DNA of 64,000 nucleotides from Nocardia jiangxiensis NBRC 101359 (GTDB taxonomy: Bacteria; Actinomycetota; Actinomycetes; Mycobacteriales; Mycobacteriaceae): positions 744,001 to 808,000 of the forward strand of contig NZ_BAGB01000041.1 of the NCBI RefSeq assembly GCF_000308615.1, given 5' to 3'. Each line of letters starts with the position of its first letter. Positions within the stretch are counted from its first letter, which is position 1. Positions 56,454 to 64,000 of this stretch are shown one piece after another. A program made the translations under genes and the position numbers. Below the pieces are notes generated by a model, which had not been told where the DNA came from, did not search any database, and saw only the letters and a list, made by a program, of their open reading frames with translations.

Positions 56454-56900
56454 TCAGCCTTCTCGGACCAGAACGGCTTCCAGGTTGTCCAGCATGGCGG
56501 CCCAGCCTGGGCTCATGATGGAGCGGGCGCGTTGTATGAGCGGATTGTCGGGGTCGAAGCCGCTGTGGCTGAACAGGATTCGGGTGCCGTGACCTTCGGG
56601 GCGCAGTTGCCAGCTGATGATCCAGCCGGTCGGGGTGTCCATCTGCGCGTCGTTCCAGGTCATGCGGAGCAGTTCGGGCGCGGCGGCCTCGAGCACCTCG
56701 CCACGGATGTGGCCGGAGAAGTTCTGGCCGGGCATCGGGCGGGTCTTCATCTCGAAGATGTTGCCCGCCACCGGTTCGAAGCCGATCGGTTCCATCATCC
56801 ACTGCGCCATCAGTTTCGGCGTGGTGAGCGCGCACCACACCTTCTCAGGCGGGTGCGGGTAGTAGTGGTCCAGTTCTATCGCGGTGGCGGTGTCGCTCAC
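56454..56900 (-). CDS. SRPBCC (AHSA1-like) domain protein
   Basis: A 148-residue START/Bet v1-fold protein: LDHYYPHPPEKVWCALTTPK, MAQWMMEPIGFEPVAGNIFE and GTRILFSHSGFDPDNPLIQR are typical AHSA1-like segments. These proteins bind hydrophobic ligands. It overlaps the upstream ArsR gene by four bases (ATGA at 56897-56900), the common ArsR-SRPBCC pair. The ArsR protein probably responds to the same ligand. Confidence 0.9.
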   Translation of the reverse strand: MSDTATAIELDHYYPHPPEKVWCALTTPKLMAQWMMEPIGFEPVAGNIFEMKTRPMPGQNFSGHIRGEVLEAAAPELLRMTWNDAQMDTPTGWIISWQLRPEGHGTRILFSHSGFDPDNPLIQRARSIMSPGWAAMLDNLEAVLVREG

Positions 56901-57259
56901 GGTAACTCCTCGGTGTCATCGGGGTCGTCGGGCATGGCGTCGAGCACATCGCCCAGGGCACGCAGCCGCGTACGCCAGTAGCGCTCGAACGGGCTCAACC
57001 AGGTCTGCAACTCGTGCAGCGGTTCGGGTTCGACGCGGTAATACCGATAGCGACCGCGCTTGTCCTCGCCGACGAGCCCGCACTCACGCAGCACCCGCAG
57101 ATGTTCGGACACGCTCGGCCGGGTCATCTCGAACCGCTCGGCGATGATCTGCACGGTCCGCTCACCGTCGAGCAGCATTTCCAGAATCTCCCGCCGGGTG
57201 GGGTTCGCCAACGCCGCGAACACCCGATCCGCATTCGCATGATCGACCTGCTGAGCCAT
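56897..57259 (-). CDS. ArsR-family regulator, leaderless transcript
   Basis: A 120-residue winged-helix regulator. RVFAALANPTRREILEMLLD opens the domain, and IIAERFEMTRPSVSEHLRVL is the recognition helix region. No Cys-based metal site of the ArsR/SmtB type is visible. The ATG at 57259 begins exactly 7 bases after a -10 TATAGT, so the mRNA should start at or within one base of the start codon; an ATG nine bases upstream lies inside the -10 and can be excluded. It is coupled to the SRPBCC gene and likely represses itself. Confidence 0.92.
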   Translation of the reverse strand: MAQQVDHANADRVFAALANPTRREILEMLLDGERTVQIIAERFEMTRPSVSEHLRVLRECGLVGEDKRGRYRYYRVEPEPLHELQTWLSPFERYWRTRLRALGDVLDAMPDDPDDTEELP

Positions 57260-57266
57260 ATTCGCC

Positions 57267-57315
57267 ACTATAGGTAGGTTATTTCCTACCTGTCAAACGT
57301 AGGAAATAACCTACC
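57267..57315 (-). promoter_or_regulatory. Consensus promoter with repressor site in the spacer (arsR)
   Basis: On the minus strand -35 TTGACA (57291-57296) and -10 TATAGT (57267-57272) are 18 bases apart, and the spacer is the operator GTAGG-N6-CCTAC (57274-57289). A second copy lies at 57299-57314. The two 17-base arms 57273-57289 and 57299-57315 are perfect reverse complements. Bound ArsR would exclude polymerase. Confidence 0.9.
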
Positions 57316-57542
57316 GATCTATGGCGAAGTAGCACGGTTCGGGCGCTGATCGACGAGGTATCCGCAATCGTCGCCTACGCCACGAACCAACAGCGCAGCA
57401 GAAAATTCCGGTGTCCATCGGAACCGAAGGCCGTACTTTACAGTGCGGCAAGGGATTACGTCGACATCGGCCGATCGCAGAATGCCCCTCGGCACGTCCA
57501 TCGATCGCGGGCAACCCGAGTGTGGCCGCCGGCGACGATCCG
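57316..57542. other. Intergenic region between arsR promoter and ppc
   Basis: No gene, hairpin or promoter could be supported in these 227 bases. Confidence 0.4.
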
Positions 57543-60320
57543 CTACCCCGAATTCCGCAGTGCTGTGGCGAGGCCGTTCATCGTGAGCAGGATGCCGCGT
57601 TCGACGAGTTCGGAATCGTCTCCGGCGCGACGGCGGCGCAGCAGCTCGACCTGCATCTGGTTGAGCGGTTCGAGATAGGGGAAACGGTTGCGGATGGATT
57701 CGGCCAGGGCGGGGTTGTCGGCCAGCAGGTGGTCGCTGCCGGTGACGGCCGCGTGCATGCGAACGGTGCGGTCGAATTCGTCCCGGATCATGCCGAAGAT
57801 CTTCTCGCGCAACGTGTCGTCCTCGACCAGTTCGGCATAGTGGGCGGCGATGTCCAGATCGGCCTTGGCCATCACCTGGGCGAGGTTCGACATCACGGTC
57901 CGGAAGAACGGCCAGCGGCGGTACAGATCGGCCAGGACCGCCATCCGCTCGGGGTCCTCACCTGCCCACTGCTCGATCGCGGCGCCGGTGCCGTACCAGC
58001 CCGGCAGCATCACCCGCGACTGACTCCACGCCATCACCCACGGGATCGCCCGCAGATCGCTGACCGAGCTGGTCGGTTTGCGCGAGGCGGGGCGACTGCC
58101 CAGATTGAGATCCCCGACCTCGGCGATCGGCGTCGAGGCGCGGAAGTACTCCACGAAACCGGGCGTCTCGTGCACCAGCCGCGCATACGCCTGCCGGGCC
58201 AGCTCGGCCAGTTCGTCGAACAGCTCGTAGGCCGGTTCGGCGTCGGCCCCCAGACCCTCCACATCCAGCAGCGTCGACTCCAACGTGCCCGCGACCAGCG
58301 CTTCCAGGTTGCGGTAGGCGGTGCCCTGCTCCGCGTACTTGGTGGAGATCACCTCACCCTGTTCGGTGAGCCGCAGCGAACCGCGCACCGCCCCGGCCGG
58401 CTGCGCGAGGATCGCGTCGTAGCTGCGACCTCCGCCACGACCGACCGTGCCGCCACGACCGTGGAACAGCCGCAACCGAATTCCGGTCTTGCGCGCGGCC
58501 TCCACCAGATCCAGCTCGGCCCGGTACAGCGCCCAGTTCGCGGCCAGATATCCGCCGTCCTTGTTGGAATCGGAGTAGCCGAGCATGACCTCCTGCCGCA
58601 TACCTCGGGCGGCCACCAGCCGGTGATAAGCCGGAACCTCCAGCGCCGCGACGAGGGTCTGCGCACCCTGACGCAGATCCTCGATGGTCTCGAACAGCGG
58701 CACCACCCCCGCCGGACTGCTCGGCGGGGTGTCCGCATCGCCGGGATCGAGGATTCCGGCCTCCTTCAACAGCAACGCGGCCTCGAGCAGGTCGCTGACC
58801 GAGGTGCACATGCTGATGATGTAGTTGGGCACGGTATCCGGGCCCAGATCGTCCAGGGCGGCCTTGGCCGCGCGCAGCACGCCCAGTTCCTTGGCGGCCA
58901 GATCGCTCAGCCGTGCACCGGGCCCCAGCAACGGGCGGCGAGTGCCGAGTTCCGCCGCCAGCAACTCCACGCGACGATCCTCGGGCAGGCTCGCATAATC
59001 GGCGTGGACTCCGGCCCAGGCCAGCAATTCGGCGATCACCTGCTCGTGTGTCTCGGAGTTCTGCCGCATATCCAGGCCCTGCAGGTGAAATCCGAACGTC
59101 TCGACCGCACCGCGCAGCGCGGCCAGCCGGTCGTCGGCGAGCAGACCGTCGCCGGAGGCGCGCAGCGAGGCGTCCACCACGGCCAGATCGTTCAGCAGAT
59201 CCTGAGCGCTGGCATAGGGCTCGACCTCGGCGTCGAGTGCGTCGATGTCGACGCCGTCGGCGGGGATCTCACCCAGCGCGCGACGTGCGGTGGCGGTCAG
59301 CCGAATTCGGATGCCGCGCACGGCACGGCGATACGGCTCGTCCGCGCGCTGCGGCGAATCGTCGAACGATGTCTCGGCCAGGCGGGCGAGATCATCGGTC
59401 ACCGCCGCCAGGCGCGCCGACAGCGACAGCGTCTTCTCCAGGCCGACCAATTCGGTCAGATAGTGCCCGAGAGCCACCGCACCGGCGCGATGGGTGGCGC
59501 GGTGCACCACCTCGCCGGTGACGTTCGGATTGCCGTCCCGATCGCCGCCGATCCACGAGCCCGGACGCAGGACCGGGCGGCGCAGCAGCGAGTACTCCGG
59601 CCAGCGGGCGCGCAGCGCGGCGCGCACATCGGCGTTGATCCGCGGCATCACCTCGAGCAGCGTCAAGTCGTAGTAGCGCAGGCCGACCTCGATCTCGTCC
59701 TGAATCCGCAAGCGCGCCAGACGAATCAGCGCGCTGCGCCACAGGGTGAGCACCTGGCGGCGCAGTTTGGTCTCCAGTTCCGCGTACTGCGGTTCGCTCT
59801 CGGTGTAGCGCTGTCGCTGCCGCATCAGATCGGTGATGCGGGACTGCACGTCGAACACGGTCCGGCGGCGGGTCTCGGTCGGATGTGCGGTGATGACCGG
59901 TGACATCACCGCATCGTCGAGCAGATCGGCGACCAGCGCGCCGTCGGGGCGCGCGGCGTCGAGTTTGCGATAGGTGGCCGCGAGGCTGGACTCCTGTGGC
60001 GGCTCCCCGGCCGCCGCGTGCACCGCGCGACGCCGGTCACGTTGCAGATCCTCGGCCAGATTGGCCAGCAGCAGGAAGTGGCTGAACGCCCGGATCAACG
60101 GGAGCGCGGTACGAATATCGGTGTCGCGCACCATATCCGCGACCGCGCTGCGTTCCACCTCCGATCGCCGGACCCGGAATGCCTCGACCCGGACCCGTTC
60201 GATGAGATCGAAGACCTCGGGCCCTTCGTGACCTCTGATCGTCTCTCCCAGGATCGCTCCCAGGAAGCGGATATCGTCCCGCAGCGGCGCAGTGGCAGTT
60301 TCGATCTGATCTTCGCGCAT
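57543..60320 (-). CDS. ppc: Phosphoenolpyruvate carboxylase
   Basis: A 925-residue enzyme. The catalytic His motif is VITAHPTETRRRTVFD (near residue 147). MLGYSDSNKDGGYL (near 580) and LFHGRGGTVGRGGG (near 625) bind PEP and bicarbonate. The C-terminus ends TMNGLATALRNSG, the family's conserved tail needed for activity. It carboxylates PEP to oxaloacetate, replenishing the TCA cycle. GGAG precedes the ATG at 60320; a longer start exists without support. The gene is intact and stands alone. Confidence 0.97.
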   Translation of the reverse strand: MREDQIETATAPLRDDIRFLGAILGETIRGHEGPEVFDLIERVRVEAFRVRRSEVERSAVADMVRDTDIRTALPLIRAFSHFLLLANLAEDLQRDRRRAVHAAAGEPPQESSLAATYRKLDAARPDGALVADLLDDAVMSPVITAHPTETRRRTVFDVQSRITDLMRQRQRYTESEPQYAELETKLRRQVLTLWRSALIRLARLRIQDEIEVGLRYYDLTLLEVMPRINADVRAALRARWPEYSLLRRPVLRPGSWIGGDRDGNPNVTGEVVHRATHRAGAVALGHYLTELVGLEKTLSLSARLAAVTDDLARLAETSFDDSPQRADEPYRRAVRGIRIRLTATARRALGEIPADGVDIDALDAEVEPYASAQDLLNDLAVVDASLRASGDGLLADDRLAALRGAVETFGFHLQGLDMRQNSETHEQVIAELLAWAGVHADYASLPEDRRVELLAAELGTRRPLLGPGARLSDLAAKELGVLRAAKAALDDLGPDTVPNYIISMCTSVSDLLEAALLLKEAGILDPGDADTPPSSPAGVVPLFETIEDLRQGAQTLVAALEVPAYHRLVAARGMRQEVMLGYSDSNKDGGYLAANWALYRAELDLVEAARKTGIRLRLFHGRGGTVGRGGGRSYDAILAQPAGAVRGSLRLTEQGEVISTKYAEQGTAYRNLEALVAGTLESTLLDVEGLGADAEPAYELFDELAELARQAYARLVHETPGFVEYFRASTPIAEVGDLNLGSRPASRKPTSSVSDLRAIPWVMAWSQSRVMLPGWYGTGAAIEQWAGEDPERMAVLADLYRRWPFFRTVMSNLAQVMAKADLDIAAHYAELVEDDTLREKIFGMIRDEFDRTVRMHAAVTGSDHLLADNPALAESIRNRFPYLEPLNQMQVELLRRRRAGDDSELVERGILLTMNGLATALRNSG

Positions 60321-60428
60321 GGGCTCCAGTATCGACCACTGCCCGACCGTCGCCACCTCGCCGGGCCCCGAGCATCGAACAATCACCATACTGAGAAGAT
60401 CTCCTCACTTCTGGGTTACGCTCGTGGA

Positions 60429-60926
60429 ATGTCCGGCCATCACCTCGCCCAAGTGAACATCGCCCTGCCGCTCGAACCACTCACCTCCGCACGCCTGTCC
60501 GGGTTCGTCGCCGCCCTGGACGAGATCAACGCGCTCGCCGATGCCGCACCCGGTTTCGTCTGGCGATTGCAGACCGAGGACGGTGACGCGACCGCCATCC
60601 GGCTCCTCGACGACGACCGGCTGATCGTCAATATGAGCGTCTGGTCCTCGATGACCTCGCTGACCGAATTCGTCTACCGCAGCGACCACGTGCGGATCAT
60701 GCGTCAGCGCCGGACCTGGTTCGAGACCATGTCCGAGGCGTACCAGGCGCTGTGGTGGGTGCCGGCCGGCCGGCTGCCGACCGTGGCCGAGGCCGAGCAG
60801 CGCATCACCCACCTGCGTGCACAAGGCCCGACCGAATACGCCTTCACCTTCCGCAACTCGTTCCCGTCACCCTCGGCGACGGAACCTTCGACGCCGGATG
60901 TCCGGGACCTGACCTGCCCGGCCTGA
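60429..60926 (+). CDS. DUF3291 domain protein
   Basis: A 165-residue protein with the DUF3291 pattern: LAQVNIALPLEPLTSARLSG, APGFVWRLQTEDGDATAIRL, NMSVWSSMTSLTEFVYRSDH and TWFETMSEAYQALWWVPAGR. The fold is a ferredoxin-like dimeric barrel related to antibiotic-biosynthesis monooxygenases. No enzyme role is known. It is divergent from ppc. Confidence 0.92.
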   Translation: MSGHHLAQVNIALPLEPLTSARLSGFVAALDEINALADAAPGFVWRLQTEDGDATAIRLLDDDRLIVNMSVWSSMTSLTEFVYRSDHVRIMRQRRTWFETMSEAYQALWWVPAGRLPTVAEAEQRITHLRAQGPTEYAFTFRNSFPSPSATEPSTPDVRDLTCPA

Positions 60927-60957
60927 TCACCACACCGGCCCTCGGTCGGCGCCGCAC

Positions 60958-63687
60958 TCATCCCAGGCGACGCGGACCGATATCGAAGTGGTTGGGCTCG
61001 GGCCCGATGCGGACGCGGCCGTACAGGACCGCAGCACCCTCCGGTGAGGCCAGAATCGGCTCGATCGCCAGCTCGCGCACCTCCGGCAGGTCATCGCACA
61101 TCGCCGAAATACGTTGCGCCAGTTCGGACAGGGCGCTCTTGTCCACCGGTTCGCCGATGGTCCTGCCCGACACTCCGGTTCTGCCTTCCAACAGCGGGGC
61201 GGCGCGCGGGGCATCGATGAGTGCGATCGATTCCCCCTCCGAGAGCGGAAGGGCACGATAGACGCGGTCGCCCAGCAGATCGATGATCGTGCCGGACAAT
61301 CCGAAGCTGATCACCGATCCGAACGACGGATCGTCCTGGACGCGCAACACACAGCCGACTCCCTTGGTGGCCATCCGCTGAATGTGCACGACCGCATTGC
61401 CCGACACCTCGGCCAGGTCGGCGTAGGCACGCTGCACCGCCGAGGGCCGCCACAAATCCAGTCGCACACCATTGAGATCCGAACGGTTCCGCCACAATTC
61501 ACCGGTGGCCTTCGCCGCGACCGGATAGCCGAGTTCCTCGGCCGCCGCCTCCGCCGCGGCGGCATCGCGAACCTCACGGAACTCGACGATTCCGATGCCG
61601 TAGCAGTCCAGCAGTTGCACAGCCTCGAGATCGCCGAGCCAGTCCCCCTCGGGCGAGCGGACCATCCACTGCTCCACCAGATTTCGCGCGCGTTCGGTAT
61701 CCAGACCCGCGGGTCGCCGGGTCGTCGAGACGGGCGTGTTGCGCCACTCGGCATAACGCTGCACGCGGCCCAGCGCCCGCGCCGCGCGTTCGGGGTCCGG
61801 ATAGGAAGGGATGGACCCGCTCCTGACCACACCGCCGGTTCCCCGGCTGGCGAGCAGATTCGGCATCCCGTGATCGGCGACGAACGTGGTCAGCACCGGC
61901 TTGGCGACGGCGGATTCGGCACCCGATCGAATCGCTTCGGCGTAGGCGGGCACTGCCGTCGGCACGGGCGGCGCGAAGATCACGATCACCGCGTCGACCT
62001 GTTCGGAGGCCACGGCAGCCGCCACGGCCGTGAGGAAATCCTCGGGTCCGGCCTGCGGCCCGAGATCCACCGGATCGCGCACCTCGAGCTCGGCGCCACG
62101 GGCCGCGTCCACCGCCAGCCAACCCAGAGCGGCGCTGTTGCCGATCACCGCCAGGCGCGGCCCGGCGGGCAGCGGTTGATAGGCCAGCAGCATCGCGCAG
62201 TCGAACAGTTCGGAGATCGTATCGACCTGCACGATCCCCGCCTGCGCGAACAGATCTCGCTCCACCGAGCGTTCCAGCAAGGATGGCGGCGTGGTGCGGG
62301 TGGCGTTGCGGCCGCTGCTCACGGCCACGATAGGTTTCGTGCGCGCGACCCGCCGCGCGATCCTGGAGAACTTGCGCGGGTTGCCGAACGTCTCCAGATA
62401 CAGCAGCACCACATCGGTATCCGGGTCACTGTCCCAGTACTGCAGCAGATCGTTGCCGGAGACATCGGCCCGGTTACCCGCCGAGACGAAGGTGGACAAC
62501 CCGAGCCGTCGCGCGGCGGCCTCACCGAGGATCGCGGCGCCCAGCGGCCCGGACTGGCAGAAGAATCCGACCCGCCCGCGCCCCGGCATGACCGAGGCCA
62601 GCGTGGCGTTCAGCGAAACAGCCGGATCGGTGTTGGCGATGCCGAGCGCGCTCGGGCCCACCACCCGCATACCGTGTCCGCGGGCCGCGGCCACCAGATC
62701 GCGTTCGGCGGCATAGCCCGCCGGACCGGTCTCGGAGAAGCCGGCGGTCAGCACCACGAGCCCCTTGACTCCCTTGGCCATACAGTCGTCGAGCACGGAA
62801 GAGATCTCCGCGGACGGCACCGCGACCACGGCCAGATCCACCTCGTCCGGGATGTCGCGCACGGTGTTGTACGCCCGCACGCCGCGCACCGAGCTGCGAT
62901 TCGGGTTCACCGGGAAGACCGGGCCCTGGAACACCCCGGACAGCAGATTCGCCAGCACCGCACCACCGACCCGGCCCGCGGACGGGGTGGCGCCGATGAC
63001 CGCGATCGACTTCGGGTGCAGCAGATTGCCGACGCTGCGGGCCTCCGAGGCGCGTTCGCGCGAATCACGCACCGACAGCAGCGCTTCGGTGGGATCGATG
63101 GCGAATTCCAGATGCAGGACCGACCCGTCCCGGCTGCGTTGCATCTGATATCCGGCGTCCCGGAAGACCGTCACCATTGTGTTGTTCTCGGCGAGGACTT
63201 CCGCGACGAAGGTCTCGATATCGTTCTCCGCCGCCGCACCGGCGAGATGTTCGAGCAGAATCGAGCCCAGGCCGCGGCCCTGATGCGCGTCGGCGACCAC
63301 GAACGCCACCTCCGCCGCGCGCGGCCCCTCCCGATCCGAGAGCAGTTCGTAGCGGCCGACCGCGATGATCACCTCACCCAGTTCGATCGCCAGGCCGACC
63401 CGGTCGTGATAGTCCACATGCGTGGTCCGGTACAGATCCTTGGGTGTCATCCGCGGATAAGGGCCGAAGTAGCGCAGATAGCGGGTCCGGTCGGACAGGC
63501 GCGCATGGAATTCCTCCATCGCCGCGGCGTCGTCGGGGGTGATCGGGCGCAGCCGCACCACGCCGCCGTCCGAGGCGAGCACATCGGCGAGCCAGTGTTG
63601 CGGCGGGGGCGGCGGACTCTGCGGTGTGTCGGGCCCGAATTCGGCGAGCCAGGCGGGCGGGGGCGGGGTGTGCTCGGTGTCAGTCAC
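60958..63687 (-). CDS. GNAT acetyltransferase fused to NDP-forming acyl-CoA synthetase
   Basis: A 909-residue bifunctional-type protein. Residues ~40-200 are a GNAT acetyltransferase (RLRPITPDDAAAMEEFHARL; acetyl-CoA loop VVADAHQGRGLGSILLEHLA). From ~220 follow the CoA-binding domain (LLHPKSIAVIGATPSAGRVG), the succinyl-CoA-ligase-like domains (GFFCQSGPLGAAILGEAAAR) and a C-terminal ATP-grasp-like domain (~690-900). Protein lysine acetyltransferases of the Pat/PatZ group have these modules, usually with GNAT at the C-terminus; here it is N-terminal. It may acetylate acyl-CoA synthetases. The GTG at 63687 follows GGAGG and overlaps the upstream gene by 8 bases. Confidence 0.9.
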   Translation of the reverse strand: MTDTEHTPPPPAWLAEFGPDTPQSPPPPPQHWLADVLASDGGVVRLRPITPDDAAAMEEFHARLSDRTRYLRYFGPYPRMTPKDLYRTTHVDYHDRVGLAIELGEVIIAVGRYELLSDREGPRAAEVAFVVADAHQGRGLGSILLEHLAGAAAENDIETFVAEVLAENNTMVTVFRDAGYQMQRSRDGSVLHLEFAIDPTEALLSVRDSRERASEARSVGNLLHPKSIAVIGATPSAGRVGGAVLANLLSGVFQGPVFPVNPNRSSVRGVRAYNTVRDIPDEVDLAVVAVPSAEISSVLDDCMAKGVKGLVVLTAGFSETGPAGYAAERDLVAAARGHGMRVVGPSALGIANTDPAVSLNATLASVMPGRGRVGFFCQSGPLGAAILGEAAARRLGLSTFVSAGNRADVSGNDLLQYWDSDPDTDVVLLYLETFGNPRKFSRIARRVARTKPIVAVSSGRNATRTTPPSLLERSVERDLFAQAGIVQVDTISELFDCAMLLAYQPLPAGPRLAVIGNSAALGWLAVDAARGAELEVRDPVDLGPQAGPEDFLTAVAAAVASEQVDAVIVIFAPPVPTAVPAYAEAIRSGAESAVAKPVLTTFVADHGMPNLLASRGTGGVVRSGSIPSYPDPERAARALGRVQRYAEWRNTPVSTTRRPAGLDTERARNLVEQWMVRSPEGDWLGDLEAVQLLDCYGIGIVEFREVRDAAAAEAAAEELGYPVAAKATGELWRNRSDLNGVRLDLWRPSAVQRAYADLAEVSGNAVVHIQRMATKGVGCVLRVQDDPSFGSVISFGLSGTIIDLLGDRVYRALPLSEGESIALIDAPRAAPLLEGRTGVSGRTIGEPVDKSALSELAQRISAMCDDLPEVRELAIEPILASPEGAAVLYGRVRIGPEPNHFDIGPRRLG

Positions 63688-64000
63688 GAGGGTCCTCCGG
63701 ATCCAGGCCCAGCAGCGGGAACGCTGCCCGACGCGTGGCCAGTACGGCGGTGTCCACCGCGCGCTGTGCCCGGTCGGCGCGCGCGTCACCGGAATCGGGT
63801 GCACCGCCCGGACCGTCCCAACGGGTGAAGTCCGGCACGATCCCGTCGCCCATGGTGCGCGGCGGTTCCACCGCGGGCGCGTAGGCCCGCACCTGGGCGA
63901 GCCAGTCCGCGGGGATCTCGGTCGCCGGATCGATATCGCGGTCCAGCACCACGGCCAGCAGATGGGTCCAGGCCCGCGGCACCACCCGGATCAGGCCGTA
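63680..64000 (-). CDS. DUF5998-like protein, 5' end outside window
   Basis: The last ~106 codons of a gene whose frame is open to the window edge: YGLIRVVPRAWTHLLAVVLD begins at 64000, and the protein ends LLGLDPEDPRD. Acidic and alanine-rich segments resemble the actinobacterial DUF5998 family. It overlaps the GNAT-synthetase start by 8 bases and forms an operon with it. The function is unknown. Confidence 0.7.
   Translation of the reverse strand, partial: YGLIRVVPRAWTHLLAVVLDRDIDPATEIPADWLAQVRAYAPAVEPPRTMGDGIVPDFTRWDGPGGAPDSGDARADRAQRAVDTAVLATRRAAFPLLGLDPEDPRD

Noticed and set aside
57411..59903. An 830-codon frame antisense to ppc
   Set aside because: Antisense shadow; ppc motifs are complete on the minus strand.
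61114..63828. A 904-codon frame antisense to the GNAT-synthetase gene
   Set aside because: Shadow of a gene with clear domains; no recognisable motif of its own.

Overview
The window is high-GC actinobacterial DNA, most likely from Nocardia or a close mycolic-acid relative. Clues are frequent GTG starts, a mycothiol-type maleylpyruvate isomerase, DUF2236 (MpaB-like) proteins, SigB, two ECF41 (SigJ-type) sigma factors and an 1,821-residue single-chain acyl-CoA carboxylase. No rRNA, tRNA, CRISPR array or insertion sequence was seen.

Layout. 0-4.5 kb: FAD monooxygenase (cut by the window edge), TetR, a 36-residue ORF coupled to an AveC-like membrane protein, and a P450. 4.7-7.1 kb: DHA2 exporter divergent from a LysR gene. 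7.2-10.3 kb: a gene graveyard (amidase and PrpD ends, frameshifted acyl-CoA dehydrogenase, CitE fused to a broken GntR gene). 10.3-17.9 kb: two DUF2236 genes, an SGNH-hydrolase relic, a VOC/TetR pair, a second VOC gene, and a membrane-protein/PF10118 operon divergent from a TetR gene. 18-25.3 kb: the giant carboxylase, a methyltransferase and a membrane-anchored HNH nuclease. 25.3-29 kb: an aldehyde dehydrogenase/lipase relic, an ECF41 sigma gene with readable ECF41 promoters, a DoxX gene and an MFS gene. 29-34.1 kb: a 562-residue TetR-like regulator divergent from a carboxyltransferase, then a TetR/SDR pair sharing palindromic operators. 34.1-39.7 kb: a CocE gene with a nonsense codon, an MBL hydrolase, hydrolase and MFS stubs, a LysR gene with a nonsense codon, and a P450/3Fe-4S ferredoxin pair. 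39.8-44.6 kb: an intact IclR-controlled 3-hydroxybenzoate/gentisate pathway. 44.9-50.3 kb: an acyltransferase and a cyclopropane/branched-fatty-acid cluster in which every gene carries a lesion. 50.6-64 kb: a second ECF41 sigma/oxidoreductase pair, a methyltransferase, sigB, small proteins, a leaderless ArsR/SRPBCC pair, PEP carboxylase and a GNAT/acyl-CoA-synthetase fusion.

How the genes work together. The clearest pathway is 3-hydroxybenzoate to gentisate (FAD hydroxylase), to maleylpyruvate (gentisate dioxygenase), to fumarylpyruvate (isomerase), to fumarate plus pyruvate (hydrolase), with an IclR gene divergent from the operon. The carboxylases, methyltransferases and CFA genes belong to lipid metabolism. 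Two features stand out: (i) at least twelve pseudogenes or gene stubs, several of them head-to-tail joins of unrelated truncated genes, all in accessory lipid or aromatic catabolism, while housekeeping genes are intact; (ii) regulation that can be read directly, with perfect dyads beside TetR and ArsR genes, an autoregulatory ECF41 circuit, and an ECF-type promoter before sigB.
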